Positions 16,521 through 25,768 of a stretch of 64,000 nucleotides of DNA are shown here, piece after piece. This stretch comes from Vibrio parahaemolyticus (GTDB lineage Bacteria > Pseudomonadota > Gammaproteobacteria > Enterobacterales > Vibrionaceae). The DNA is taken from the NCBI RefSeq assembly GCF_900460535.1, contig NZ_UHIL01000001.1, forward strand, positions 1,116,001 to 1,180,000, given 5' to 3'. The notes beneath the pieces were generated by a model that saw only the letters and a program-made list of their open reading frames with translations, was not told where the DNA came from and ran no database searches. The stretch's first letter is position 1, and every line of letters starts with the position of its first letter. The translations under genes were made by a program, and so were the position numbers.

Positions 16521-17884
16521 CGCAATTTCATCAGAGAGGCGTTTTTTACGTCCCAGACGGCAAACGAGATAAAGCGAAAGGTGGCGAACCGCGCATTATA
16601 TTGCTGAGCTTTCTCGGAGTGTTATTGCCTTCTGCTGTTCTGCTTACACTACCGGTTTTTTCGGTTTCTGGTCTGTCTATTACTGACGCGTTGTTTACCG
16701 CGACTTCAGCCATTAGTGTAACTGGGTTGGGTGTGGTCGATACCGGCCAACATTTTACGCTCGCGGGTAAAATTCTTCTGATGTGCTTGATGCAGATCGG
16801 CGGCTTAGGGCAAATGACCTTATCTGCGGTGCTGCTCTATATGTTTGGGGTGCGCTTGAGTCTACGTCAGCAAGCGTTAGCCAAAGAAGCACTTGGTCAA
16901 GAAAGGCAAGTCAACCTGCGTCGTTTAGTGAAAAAGATCGTCACATTTGCGCTGGTGGCAGAGGCGATTGGTTTTGTCTTCCTCTCGTATCGTTGGGTGC
17001 CAGAAATGGGGTGGCAGACGGGCATGTTCTATGCGCTGTTTCATTCTATTTCGGCTTTCAACAATGCTGGCTTCGCTCTCTTCTCTGACAGCATGATGAG
17101 TTTTGTCAACGATCCGTTAGTGAGTTTCACCTTAGCTGGTCTGTTTATCTTTGGCGGCTTGGGTTTTACTGTGATTGGTGACGTTTGGCGACATTGGCGT
17201 AAAGGTTTCCACTTCTTACATATTCACACCAAAATCATGCTGATTGCCACGCCGTTACTGCTGTTGGTGGGAACGGTGCTGTTTTGGCTTTTGGAACGTC
17301 ACAACCCCAACACTATGGGGTCACTCACTACTGGCGGGCAATGGTTGGCCGCTTTCTTCCAATCAGCCAGTGCGCGGACAGCGGGTTTTAACAGTGTTGA
17401 TTTAACGCAGTTCACGCAACCGGCATTACTCATCATGATCGTTTTGATGTTGATTGGTGCGGGTTCGACCTCTACGGGGGGGGGTATCAAGGTGTCTACT
17501 TTTGCTGTCGCGTTTATGGCGACGTGGACGTTCTTGCGTCAAAAGAAGCACGTGGTGATGTTTAAGAGAACGGTAAACTGGCCAACGGTAACGAAGTCAC
17601 TGGCAATCATTGTGGTGAGCGGAGCAATTCTCACCACCGCGATGTTTTTGTTGATGCTGACGGAGAAAGCTTCTTTTGACAAAGTGATGTTCGAAACGAT
17701 TTCTGCTTTTGCAACGGTTGGGCTTACTGCAGGTTTGACGGCGGAGCTTTCGGAACCAGGTAAGTACATCATGATCGTCGTGATGATCATTGGCCGTATT
17801 GGGCCTTTGACGCTCGCATATATGTTAGCGAGACCAGAACCAACCTTGATTAAGTACCCAGAAGACACGGTTCTTACTGGTTGA
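16517..17884 (+). CDS. ktrB: KtrB, membrane subunit of the Na+-dependent K+ uptake system
   Basis: A 455-residue SKT-superfamily transporter with four M1-P-M2 repeats. The selectivity-filter glycines are Gly70 (SVTGLG), Gly185 (NNAGFA), Gly290 (RTAGFN) and Gly401 (ATVGLT). The intramembrane gating loop of the third repeat is GAGSTSTGGG (314-323). It moves K+ coupled to Na+ and is important for osmotic adaptation. A run of nine G (17476-17484) encodes Thr320-Gly323 of the gating loop. Confidence 0.95.
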   Translation: MTQFHQRGVFYVPDGKRDKAKGGEPRIILLSFLGVLLPSAVLLTLPVFSVSGLSITDALFTATSAISVTGLGVVDTGQHFTLAGKILLMCLMQIGGLGQMTLSAVLLYMFGVRLSLRQQALAKEALGQERQVNLRRLVKKIVTFALVAEAIGFVFLSYRWVPEMGWQTGMFYALFHSISAFNNAGFALFSDSMMSFVNDPLVSFTLAGLFIFGGLGFTVIGDVWRHWRKGFHFLHIHTKIMLIATPLLLLVGTVLFWLLERHNPNTMGSLTTGGQWLAAFFQSASARTAGFNSVDLTQFTQPALLIMIVLMLIGAGSTSTGGGIKVSTFAVAFMATWTFLRQKKHVVMFKRTVNWPTVTKSLAIIVVSGAILTTAMFLLMLTEKASFDKVMFETISAFATVGLTAGLTAELSEPGKYIMIVVMIIGRIGPLTLAYMLARPEPTLIKYPEDTVLTG

Positions 17885-17950
17885 TTTGTCAGTAATAAGC
17901 AAAATGAACGTAAAATAACGCTTTGAATTTAAAGTGATATTTTGACTTTT

Positions 17951-17979
17951 TTGAGCGCCGATTGGTCATCGGCGCTCAA
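17951..17979. terminator. Inverted repeat after ktrB, possible terminator
   Basis: A perfect 12-base stem TTGAGCGCCGAT / ATCGGCGCTCAA with a five-base loop, 67 bases after the ktrB stop. It has no T-run on either side, so termination would be Rho-assisted or the repeat serves mRNA 3' end protection. Confidence 0.45.
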
Positions 17980-18179
17980 ACATTTATAAATAACGTGGTC
18001 TTCTGCTCAAATTTTCTTTTTGATCCCCTTGTCAGCATTCCCTTATCCTTTCATTTCTGTACCATTCATTCACTTAATTTATATCTAATGCGTAAATAAC
18101 CATCCGGTAACCGCTCATTAAATTGATGGGTATCTGAGTTCGTTTTACGCATGGTGAATTGAAAAGATGGAGCCGTACT

Positions 18180-21164
18180 TTGAAATTCCACACCCTTGCC
18201 TTGACCATGCTGACTGCACTTGTTGCCGGAAACAGTATGGCAACGACACCACCATCGCCAATTTGGCATCCGATCACGCTGAGTGACGGAAGCAATAGCG
18301 AGGCGATTTTACGCGGAACTGCTGATTTCCATTGGTTTGAAGACAAACAAGGCAATGCCTTGATTCAGGAAGATGGTGTTTGGTTTTTTGCTCAGATCCA
18401 GCGTAATTCAGACACCCCTGAGTTGCTCTCTACTGGTATTGAGAAAACCCAATCCAGTGATGCGCCTGATTCAGCGAAGTTTCGTCCTGACGTGCAAGTT
18501 AAGCCGGAGCTGTCTTCGTTAAAAGCGATTGAACCTATGGCTCGCCAAAACTTATTGCGCACGGCACAAGGTTATCAGGCGATGAGCAGCTCGAGCGTGA
18601 AACAGCAGCCTTTGTTGGTTGTGCAGGTTTCTTTTAACGATCAAGCGATGGTGCACAATTTCGAGCAACGTGTTTTCGACACGAATGGCCAAAGCGTTGT
18701 GGATTACTTTGATAAAAACTCTCAAGGTAAATTTAAAGTCGTCCCAGCTATCGAGAGTTACGGCACCGCAAATGATGGTGTGATCAATGTGTCCGTGGCA
18801 CAAAGCCACCCAAATTGTCACTCTAGTTCTAGCGACACCACATGTACGGCCAAGCTGAACGCCGTGTTTACAGAGGCCTACCAAAAACTGGATCCGTACT
18901 TCAATCTTTCTGCTTACGACAGTAACCAAGATGGAACCGTTGAACCTTCAGAGTTGTCAGTGATGTTTATCTTTGCTGGTGGCGACCGTTCAACCGGATT
19001 CCTTGACCGTCCTGCTATCTGGCCACACAAATTCTCTCACAATGATGTCACGCTAGATGGCAAAAAGATCACTGACTACTGCGTGTTTGCTGACTACCAA
19101 GTTGATCATCAAGCGACGTTGGGTGTGATCGTACATGAGCTTGGCCACTTAATGCTTGGCTTGCCGGACTTGTACGCAAGGAACAGTGACGCTTCGATCG
19201 GTTCTTGGGGCGTGATGGGTGCTGGTTCATGGGCGAAGAAACCGGGTGATTCGTACTCAGGTGATACGCCCGTTAACATGAGCGCATGGAGCAAACACGC
19301 GGCTGGTTTCGTTGTACCAACGATCACTCATGAAAGCCCGACGCCTATTTCCGTGAATAACGACGACGTCAAATTGGTGTATCTCGACCCATACTTAAAA
19401 GAGTTTGGCCCACGCGTGTATTTGGAAAACCGTACCTTTAGCGGTTACGACCGAGCATTGGCGGCAGAAGGTGTATTGGCGACGTCTGTGAACGTCCAGA
19501 ACCGCTTTAACGATGTTGGCGCGATGCAGGTTCAAATCATGCAGGCTGATGGTCTGAATGAGTTAGAAAATGATGGAAGCAGTGATGCCGGCGATTTGTA
19601 CCCTAACGGTGGCACTGAGATTTCCGACACTTCTAATCCAGGACTTCAAGCAATTGCTGGGTTTGAAACTGGTGTTCGTATTTCTAACATTGCTAGCAGT
19701 ACGAATGGCGGCAGTTTCTCCCTTGAGCAAGCGAGCGAGCCGAACAAATCGGCTTGGCTGAACTCTCTCTATCAAGGTTATGTGTTTGCTAGTGGCACAA
19801 ATACGCTGGCGGTTTCACTCGATTTAAATAACGCTACAGAACTGGATGGTATTCAGCTATACGCGCAAAGAAGCAGCCTTCAAAGTGACATGACTTACCG
19901 AGTATGGCGATTCCCATTCTCAGGTAATGCGGGTTACCGTTTGGTGTTAGACCAAGACAGCGCTGAACTGCTACAACAAGGTTCTTTCCAAAAATCATCA
20001 CGAATCTTATTCCCTCAGCCAAGTCAACTAAGTGCTGGTCAGCATCTGTTGGTGGTGGAATTGGAAGGCGGTGAGTTTGAAGCGAACTTTGATTTCGGTC
20101 GTGTTCTAAAAACTGAAAAATCCTCTTTACCAGAGATGTGGACAGGCAGCAATAGCGACATGTACACATTTGGTTTGAATCAGACAGGCTTCTCTTTCGT
20201 ACCGTTTGCCGCGCTGCTGAATGTGGATGCGAGTCATGTCGTTGAGGCAAAAGCAGACTCATTGCAAACCGATAAGAACAAGTCAATCGAGTTGAACTTG
20301 ATGGACAATGACTTTATGGCCGTTGGTTATCAGTTCAATGTGGACATCGTTCAACAACCAGAACATGGCACCATTTCGGGTAATCAGTATCAACCTGACA
20401 TGAACTTTGTTGGCTTGGACCGTTTTCAATATCGTTTGTTGTCGATTGATGGTGCCTACTCATCTTCAATTGTGAATGTTCAGGTGGAAGTGCTTGGCAG
20501 CAACGAAGCGCCAGTGGCCGTGATTAATGTTGATAATCAAGACATGACGGTTGGGCAGCGAGTCACGTTGTCTGCACTAAATAGTACGGATGCTGATGGT
20601 GACGTGTTGAGTTATCGATGGGAGCAGTTGGCTGGCACTTCAGTTTCTCTTGGCAATGCAACCATTGTTAGCGCTAGCTTTACGGTGCCTCAAGGTGCAA
20701 AAGCGGGTGAGGTTCTAACATTCCGTCTTACGGTGGCGGATCCAAGTAACGAAACTTCCAGTGCGACCATCGATTTAACCGTGCAAAACTCAGCTCCAAT
20801 TACGCTAGCGGATACGGCGACAGTCGCCGTCGGTGAAAGCATTGTGATTGATGCAGCGGGCAATGATTCGGACGTGAACGGCGATAAACTGGTTGTACAA
20901 AGTGTACAAAACTTAACGAGCGTAGGAATCGCGAGTGTAGAGAACGGAAAAATCCGCTTTCAAGCACCGGATAGTCCGGCTGACGGCATCAAGCTGCGGT
21001 ATACGGTTTCGGATGGCAAAGGCGCTACTGCAACGGGGCAAGTGACCGTGACGGTTGTTGCTTCTTTGAAAACAACGACGTTTAAAAACTCGGAGGGTGG
21101 CGGCAGCGTTTCTTATTGGGCTCTGATGTTACTTGCAATATTGGGCTGGCGACGCCGCGTCTAA
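18180..21164 (+). CDS. Secreted M6-family metalloprotease with GlyGly-CTERM anchor
   Basis: About 994 residues. I choose the TTG at 18180: GGAG sits seven bases ahead and the product starts with a clean signal peptide (MKFHTLALTM..., cleavage near Ala21). A TTG at 18159 is also possible. The zinc motif is HELGH (319-323) in VIVHELGHLMLGLPDLYA, typical of M6/immune inhibitor A peptidases, followed by GSWGVMGAGSW. A calcium-loop-like segment DSNQDGTVEPSE lies at 247-258. The C-terminal third has two Ig/PKD-like repeats (EAPVAVINVDNQD... and APITLADTATVAV...). The tail GGGSVSYWALMLLAI-LGWRRRV has the Gly-rich, hydrophobic and Arg parts of a GlyGly-CTERM signal, so the protein is predicted to go out by type II secretion and be cut by rhombosortase. 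Confidence 0.88.
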   Translation: MKFHTLALTMLTALVAGNSMATTPPSPIWHPITLSDGSNSEAILRGTADFHWFEDKQGNALIQEDGVWFFAQIQRNSDTPELLSTGIEKTQSSDAPDSAKFRPDVQVKPELSSLKAIEPMARQNLLRTAQGYQAMSSSSVKQQPLLVVQVSFNDQAMVHNFEQRVFDTNGQSVVDYFDKNSQGKFKVVPAIESYGTANDGVINVSVAQSHPNCHSSSSDTTCTAKLNAVFTEAYQKLDPYFNLSAYDSNQDGTVEPSELSVMFIFAGGDRSTGFLDRPAIWPHKFSHNDVTLDGKKITDYCVFADYQVDHQATLGVIVHELGHLMLGLPDLYARNSDASIGSWGVMGAGSWAKKPGDSYSGDTPVNMSAWSKHAAGFVVPTITHESPTPISVNNDDVKLVYLDPYLKEFGPRVYLENRTFSGYDRALAAEGVLATSVNVQNRFNDVGAMQVQIMQADGLNELENDGSSDAGDLYPNGGTEISDTSNPGLQAIAGFETGVRISNIASSTNGGSFSLEQASEPNKSAWLNSLYQGYVFASGTNTLAVSLDLNNATELDGIQLYAQRSSLQSDMTYRVWRFPFSGNAGYRLVLDQDSAELLQQGSFQKSSRILFPQPSQLSAGQHLLVVELEGGEFEANFDFGRVLKTEKSSLPEMWTGSNSDMYTFGLNQTGFSFVPFAALLNVDASHVVEAKADSLQTDKNKSIELNLMDNDFMAVGYQFNVDIVQQPEHGTISGNQYQPDMNFVGLDRFQYRLLSIDGAYSSSIVNVQVEVLGSNEAPVAVINVDNQDMTVGQRVTLSALNSTDADGDVLSYRWEQLAGTSVSLGNATIVSASFTVPQGAKAGEVLTFRLTVADPSNETSSATIDLTVQNSAPITLADTATVAVGESIVIDAAGNDSDVNGDKLVVQSVQNLTSVGIASVENGKIRFQAPDSPADGIKLRYTVSDGKGATATGQVTVTVVASLKTTTFKNSEGGGSVSYWALMLLAILGWRRRV

Positions 21165-21185
21165 AACGGTATTAAATTTACGGTA

Positions 21186-21216
21186 TAAGCCACTCGCATC
21201 GAGTGGCTTATTTTTT
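21186..21216 (+). terminator. Rho-independent terminator after the M6 protease
   Basis: Eleven-base stem TAAGCCACTCG / CGAGTGGCTTA with a CAT loop and six T. Confidence 0.93.
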
Positions 21217-21339
21217 GTGTCTGATTTATTTCGAATTTGCTCTCATTATCTTATGAGATGTGTTTCTCATTATTTTTAAAGCGATTTTTCTACTCTGCGG
21301 TTACCCTAGGGGCAGATTTTTACAAATTAAGGATGTTGT

Positions 21340-22152
21340 ATGTCAACCGAGGACTTTTCTGTTTCGGCAATATGCCGAGAAGCGGCAGTGATGGTCAGAA
21401 GGAACCTACTCGCAATTGTCATTGCGTGTATTCCATTAATCATCGTGCACTCAATTTTTGTGTTTATGTATCCTGAAATGACGGGGCAAGATCAAGCGAG
21501 CGTCCAAGAAGGAAACATCACGGGATTTTATTTCGTCACAATCGTTTTATACCCACTTGTTGCTGCGATGGCTGCTGTGCGTGTGCACCGGATTTATTTG
21601 GTTGGCGATTACATGCACTCGGCGTTGGATGTGTTTCGTTTGTCGGCCCGAGAATTCCGTTTCATTGGCTGGTGGATATTGTTTGGACTGATGATGATGC
21701 TCGTCATTGGTATCCCAATCTTTGTATTGTCGTTTATCTACATTGCAGAAAGCGGTGAACCCGATTTTGTCGCCATGGCGTTTATCACAACAGTTGCAAG
21801 CATTCCGGGCTATTGGGTGATGGCGCGTTGGTCGTTTGTGCTGCCAGCGACCGCAATGGATCATCAGCCGCGCAGTTTGCGTCGTTCATGGAACCAAAGC
21901 AGACCATACAACAAGCAAGTATTCATTTTGATGGGATTAATTCCATTAGGTGCAGGATTGCTCAGTCAGCTTATCTTTAGCCACTTTACGAACTTCTTCA
22001 TGCTGAGTTTTGTTGGCGTTGCCTATGGTATTTTCGGCGCGTACCAGCTGGCATTGTTATCGTTGAGCTATAAAACGGTAGTGGATATCGAACGCGCTCG
22101 TTTTGATACGCCATCAGAGCCACCAAAAACGGGTGAAGAATTTTCCGCTTAA
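21340..22152 (+). CDS. Integral membrane protein of unknown function
   Basis: A 270-residue protein with about six membrane segments (near 25-45, 65-85, 110-135, 145-165, 195-215 and 220-240). The spacing and the ATARSF-like WSFVLPATAMDHQPRSLRRSW segment resemble YciC-type and glycerophosphodiesterase membrane-domain proteins, but I cannot assign a family. The C-terminus is hydrophilic. It stands alone between terminator and SelO gene. The region after it (22153-22331) has a CACCTC/GAGGTG dyad but no T-run. Confidence 0.7.
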   Translation: MSTEDFSVSAICREAAVMVRRNLLAIVIACIPLIIVHSIFVFMYPEMTGQDQASVQEGNITGFYFVTIVLYPLVAAMAAVRVHRIYLVGDYMHSALDVFRLSAREFRFIGWWILFGLMMMLVIGIPIFVLSFIYIAESGEPDFVAMAFITTVASIPGYWVMARWSFVLPATAMDHQPRSLRRSWNQSRPYNKQVFILMGLIPLGAGLLSQLIFSHFTNFFMLSFVGVAYGIFGAYQLALLSLSYKTVVDIERARFDTPSEPPKTGEEFSA

Positions 22153-22331
22153 TCAATTTGATCGTTTTTACATACCACCTCCGTTTGTGAGGTGATATGT
22201 AGCGGGTGAATACCTTTCCTGCCGTCTTCGCGTTATTCTCGCAATAATACCCATGCCCATTTCATGGCTGAATGGCAGTGACGTTCACACGTATACTGAC
22301 AACAGTACTTCTTTTTATTAAGGAACCCCAC

Positions 22332-23801
22332 ATGTCCATTTGGCAACGGGTCAGTTTCACCCATCGCTTTAGTCAATTACCGTCAGCTTTCTATACTTTG
22401 GTCGCGCCACAACCCTTGGATAATACTCGCTGGGTTGCTTGGAATGGTGAGTTTGCGCAGCAGTTTGGTTTACCAGCAGCGCAAAACGATGAGCTATTGG
22501 CGGTTTTTTCTGGGCAAAGCGAATTCGAACAGTTTCGTCCTCTGGCGATGAAATACGCAGGGCATCAGTTTGGCGTCTACAACCCAGACTTGGGCGATGG
22601 ACGTGGATTGCTGTTGGCGGAAATTGAGCATCAAAATGGCACTTGGTTTGATATTCACCTTAAAGGTGCGGGGCTAACACCCTACTCGCGAATGGGGGAC
22701 GGCAGGGCTGTGTTGCGCTCAACCATTCGTGAGTATCTATGTAGCGAAGCCATGGCGGGGCTTGGGATCCCGACGACTCGTGCTCTTGGCATGATGGTCA
22801 GTGACACGCCTGTTTATCGCGAGAAAACAGAATTCGGCGCAATGTTGATTCGTATGGCGGAGACCCACGTGCGTTTTGGCCATTTCGAGCATCTTTTCTA
22901 TACCAATCAATTGGCAGAGCAAAAGTTGCTGGCGGACAAAGTCATCGAGTGGCACTTTGCTGATTGTGCGTCGGCAGAGAAGCCATACGCTGCAATGTTT
23001 GGCGAAATTGTTCAGAAAACAGCGGACATGATTGCTTACTGGCAAGCGTATGGGTTTGCTCATGGCGTGATGAACACCGATAACATGTCAATTCTCGGGC
23101 AAACCTTTGATTACGGGCCATTTGGTTTTCTCGACGATTATGAACCGGGGTACATTTGTAACCATTCTGATTATCAGGGGCGTTATGCGTTCGAGCAGCA
23201 ACCGCGAATTGCCCTGTGGAATCTTTCTGCTTTGGCGCATGCCTTATCACCGCTTGTCGAGCGAGAAGATTTAGAACAGGCACTGAGCCAATTTGAAGGG
23301 CGTTTAAGCCAGCAGTTTAGCCGCTTGATGCGCAGTAAGCTGGGTTTGAAAACAAAAATTGCAGAAGACGGACGTTTGTTTGAGTCGATGTTTGAACTGC
23401 TTAATCAGAATCATACCGACTACACGCGATTCTTTAGAGCGTTGTCCAACCTCGATAAACAGCCAGCGCAAGAGGTCATCGATTTGTTTATTGACCGGGA
23501 AGCCGCCCAAGCTTGGCTTGATTTGTATTTGGCTCGATGTGAGCTGGAGGTAGATAAAATTGGTGAGCTGATTTCAGCCGAGCAGCGTTGTGAACAGATG
23601 CGCCAAGCCAACCCGAAATACATTCTTCGCAACTACCTTGCGCAATTGGCTATCGATAAAGCTGAGGAAGGTGATTTCAGCGAAGTTCATCGTCTTGCTG
23701 AGATACTTCGCCATCCATACGATTCGCAACCAGAGTTTGAAGCGTATGCCAAACTGCCGCCAGAGTGGGGGAAAAAGATGGAGATCAGCTGCTCCTCATA
23801 A
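22332..23801 (+). CDS. selO: SelO (YdiU/UPF0061) protein adenylyltransferase
   Basis: A 489-residue pseudokinase-fold enzyme that transfers AMP to Ser, Thr or Tyr of target proteins under oxidative stress. I start at ATG 22332 with AAGGAA upstream; the frame extends to 22272 without support. Core features are [20 protein letters not shown] near 110-130 with the nucleotide-handling Lys and Arg, and NTDNMSILG plus [11 protein letters not shown] for metal binding. The protein ends in Cys-Ser-Ser; this Cys is selenocysteine in animal SelO and is an ordinary TGC codon here. Monocistronic. Confidence 0.93.
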   Translation: MSIWQRVSFTHRFSQLPSAFYTLVAPQPLDNTRWVAWNGEFAQQFGLPAAQNDELLAVFSGQSEFEQFRPLAMKYAGHQFGVYNPDLGDGRGLLLAEIEHQNGTWFDIHLKGAGLTPYSRMGDGRAVLRSTIREYLCSEAMAGLGIPTTRALGMMVSDTPVYREKTEFGAMLIRMAETHVRFGHFEHLFYTNQLAEQKLLADKVIEWHFADCASAEKPYAAMFGEIVQKTADMIAYWQAYGFAHGVMNTDNMSILGQTFDYGPFGFLDDYEPGYICNHSDYQGRYAFEQQPRIALWNLSALAHALSPLVEREDLEQALSQFEGRLSQQFSRLMRSKLGLKTKIAEDGRLFESMFELLNQNHTDYTRFFRALSNLDKQPAQEVIDLFIDREAAQAWLDLYLARCELEVDKIGELISAEQRCEQMRQANPKYILRNYLAQLAIDKAEEGDFSEVHRLAEILRHPYDSQPEFEAYAKLPPEWGKKMEISCSS

Positions 23802-23913
23802 ATGGGTCATTTCCCACCCATATCCTTTGGGTTTGTGGGTGGATTTCCCTCCTTTTGGCTCTCGCTTGTCAACTTTAATATTTTAATGGATTGATTTTAA
23901 ATAAAAAAATAGT

Positions 23914-23929
23914 TGGTCTGTTAATTGCT
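23914..23929 (+). promoter_or_regulatory. Sigma-54 type promoter of the dctPQM operon
   Basis: TGGTCTGTTAATTGCT has GG at 23915-23916 and GC at 23927-23928 with exactly ten bases between, fitting TGGCACG-N4-TTGCW at its invariant positions. It lies 75 bases before the dctP start. The nearby DctD is a sigma-54 activator. The dyad CCACCCA / TGGGTGG at about 23813-23843 could be the DctD binding site or a selO terminator. Confidence 0.65.
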
Positions 23930-24003
23930 CTTTGATGAACATCCGTACCCATCACCTTAACTTCATGGACGGGATGGGATGTGATTTATCAAGGAGAATA
24001 ATA

Positions 24004-25002
24004 ATGTTAAAGCCTCTAACCCTACTATCTGTCTCTGCTCTTGCTGTTACCAGTTTTAATGCCGCTGCGAATTGTGACCCAGGTGAAACGGTCATCAAAT
24101 TCAGCCACGTGACTAATGCGGACAAACACCCAAAAGGCATTGCTGCTTCGTTGCTTGAAAAACGTGTCAACGAAGAAATGAACGGAAAAGTGTGCATGCA
24201 GGTGTTTCCAAACTCAACGCTTTACGATGATGACAAAGTGTTGGAAGCTCTTCTAAATGGTGATGTTCAACTCGCTGCTCCTTCTCTTTCTAAGTTTGAG
24301 AAATTCACCAAGAAGTATCGCCTTTTCGATCTGCCTTTCTTGTTTTATGATGTTGCTGCTGTTGACCGCTTCCAAAACTCTGAAGCGGGAGAGAAGCTGA
24401 AAAACTCAATGAAACGTCGTGGTCTACAAGGCATTGCGTTCTGGCACAACGGTATGAAGCAAATGTCTGCCAATAAACCTCTGATGGTGCCAAGCGATGC
24501 GAAAGGACTTAAGTTCCGCGTTCAAGCTTCTGACGTTCTTGTTGCCCAGTTCGAGCAACTTGGCGCAAACCCTCAAAAAATGTCCTTCAAAGAAGTTTAC
24601 GGCGGTCTACAAACGAAGGTTATCGATGGTCAAGAGAACACTTGGTCAAACATCTACGGTAAGAAGTTCTTCGAAGTTCAAGATGGCATCACGGAAACCA
24701 ACCACGGTATTTTGGATTACCTCGTTGTGACATCGAACGATTTTTGGCAGAAGCTACCAGAAGATCAGCGTGAACAGCTCAATACCATCATTCAAGAAGT
24801 GACTGTTGAGCGTAACGCGGAATCGACCAAAGTGAACTTGGCGAATAAAAACAACATCATCGAAGCGGGTGGTGTGGTTCGTACGCTAACGCCAGAGCAG
24901 CGTCAAGAGTGGGTGACGGCTCTGCAACCAGTGTGGAAAAAGTTTGAGAAAGACATTGGTTCTGACCTGATTGAAGCGGCTTTGGCTTCAAACCAACAAT
25001 AA
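24004..25002 (+). CDS. dctP: TRAP transporter solute-binding protein DctP
   Basis: A 332-residue periplasmic binding protein. It starts at 24004 after a strong AAGGAG; the signal peptide runs to about Ala22 (SFNAAA|NCDPGE). Features are the DctP fold opening VIKFSHVTNADKHPKG, the substrate-clamping Arg in LKFRVQAS and the conserved NTWSNIYGKKF loop. It captures C4-dicarboxylates (succinate, malate, fumarate) and hands them to DctQM. Expression is probably driven by sigma-54 and DctD. An attenuator-like hairpin follows before dctQ. Confidence 0.93.
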   Translation: MLKPLTLLSVSALAVTSFNAAANCDPGETVIKFSHVTNADKHPKGIAASLLEKRVNEEMNGKVCMQVFPNSTLYDDDKVLEALLNGDVQLAAPSLSKFEKFTKKYRLFDLPFLFYDVAAVDRFQNSEAGEKLKNSMKRRGLQGIAFWHNGMKQMSANKPLMVPSDAKGLKFRVQASDVLVAQFEQLGANPQKMSFKEVYGGLQTKVIDGQENTWSNIYGKKFFEVQDGITETNHGILDYLVVTSNDFWQKLPEDQREQLNTIIQEVTVERNAESTKVNLANKNNIIEAGGVVRTLTPEQRQEWVTALQPVWKKFEKDIGSDLIEAALASNQQ

Positions 25003-25020
25003 CAAAAACGATATCCATTC

Positions 25021-25064
25021 GCCCTCGGACTCTCTCTAAGCCGAGCTGAGGATGAGGGCTTTTT
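25021..25064 (+). terminator. Intercistronic terminator/attenuator between dctP and dctQ
   Basis: GCCCTC pairs with GAGGGC around a GC-rich inner stem and is followed by TTTTT. It lies inside an operon, 26 bases before the dctQ start, so it likely lets dctP be made in excess over dctQM. Confidence 0.7.
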
Positions 25065-25090
25065 CCCTTTACTGATGACGTGATGTAATT

Positions 25091-25765
25091 ATGGAACCGA
25101 CTTTTTTTGCCAAGGCTGGACGAATCACCGATGCCATTGAAGAAACCTTGATTGCTTTCTTCTTAGGTGCGATGACATTGCTGACGTTTGCTAATGTCAT
25201 TTTTCGCTATGTCTTTAACGATAATATTCTCTGGGCGTTAGAGCTCACCGTATTCATGTTCGCGTGGATGGTTTTAGTTGGCGCTTCGTACGGTGTGAAA
25301 AAACACTTTCACATTGGCGTGGATGTCATCATCAATATCGTACCTGAAGGGCGCCGTAAACTCCTTGCGCTAGTCGCAGCGGCCTGCTGCCTAACCTTTT
25401 CGATTCTGCTTTTGATTGGTGCTTGGAATTATTGGTATCCCTTTGCGACAGAGCGCGCATGGTATGAAACCGACGATATCCCAATGCCTGAGTTTTTACA
25501 GTTCTTAGCGGATTGGCTTAATGAAGGCGAGCGCTACGAAAAACTGCCACGCTTTATTCCTTATTTCGCTTTGCCGCTTGGTATGGCGATGCTCACTTTC
25601 CGTTTTTTACAAGTCACTTGGCAGATCGCTACAGGCAAGCTGGATCGCTTGATTGCAGGGCATGAAGCTGAGGAAGAACTGGAAGCCTTAAAAGAAGAAA
25701 TGAGTGAAGCTGGCGATGCCATGACTCCTCGTTCCTCGAACGATTCTGAGCACAAGGAGCGCTAA
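25091..25765 (+). CDS. dctQ: TRAP transporter small membrane subunit DctQ
   Basis: A 224-residue subunit with four membrane helices (about 15-40, 50-70, 92-115 and 155-180) and the family's FRYVFNDNILWALELTVF and VGASYGVKKHFHIGVDV segments. It forms the complex with DctM that carries the substrate with Na+. The acidic 40-residue C-terminal tail (EAEEELEALKEEM...) is longer than in many DctQ proteins. Its stop is three bases from the dctM start. Confidence 0.92.
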   Translation: MEPTFFAKAGRITDAIEETLIAFFLGAMTLLTFANVIFRYVFNDNILWALELTVFMFAWMVLVGASYGVKKHFHIGVDVIINIVPEGRRKLLALVAAACCLTFSILLLIGAWNYWYPFATERAWYETDDIPMPEFLQFLADWLNEGERYEKLPRFIPYFALPLGMAMLTFRFLQVTWQIATGKLDRLIAGHEAEEELEALKEEMSEAGDAMTPRSSNDSEHKER

Positions 25766-25768
25766 GCC

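Noticed and set aside
15858..17884. Possibility that KtrAB is a TrkA/TrkH pair.
   Set aside because: KtrA has a single RCK unit of 220 residues (TrkA has two) and KtrB length and filter residues fit Ktr.
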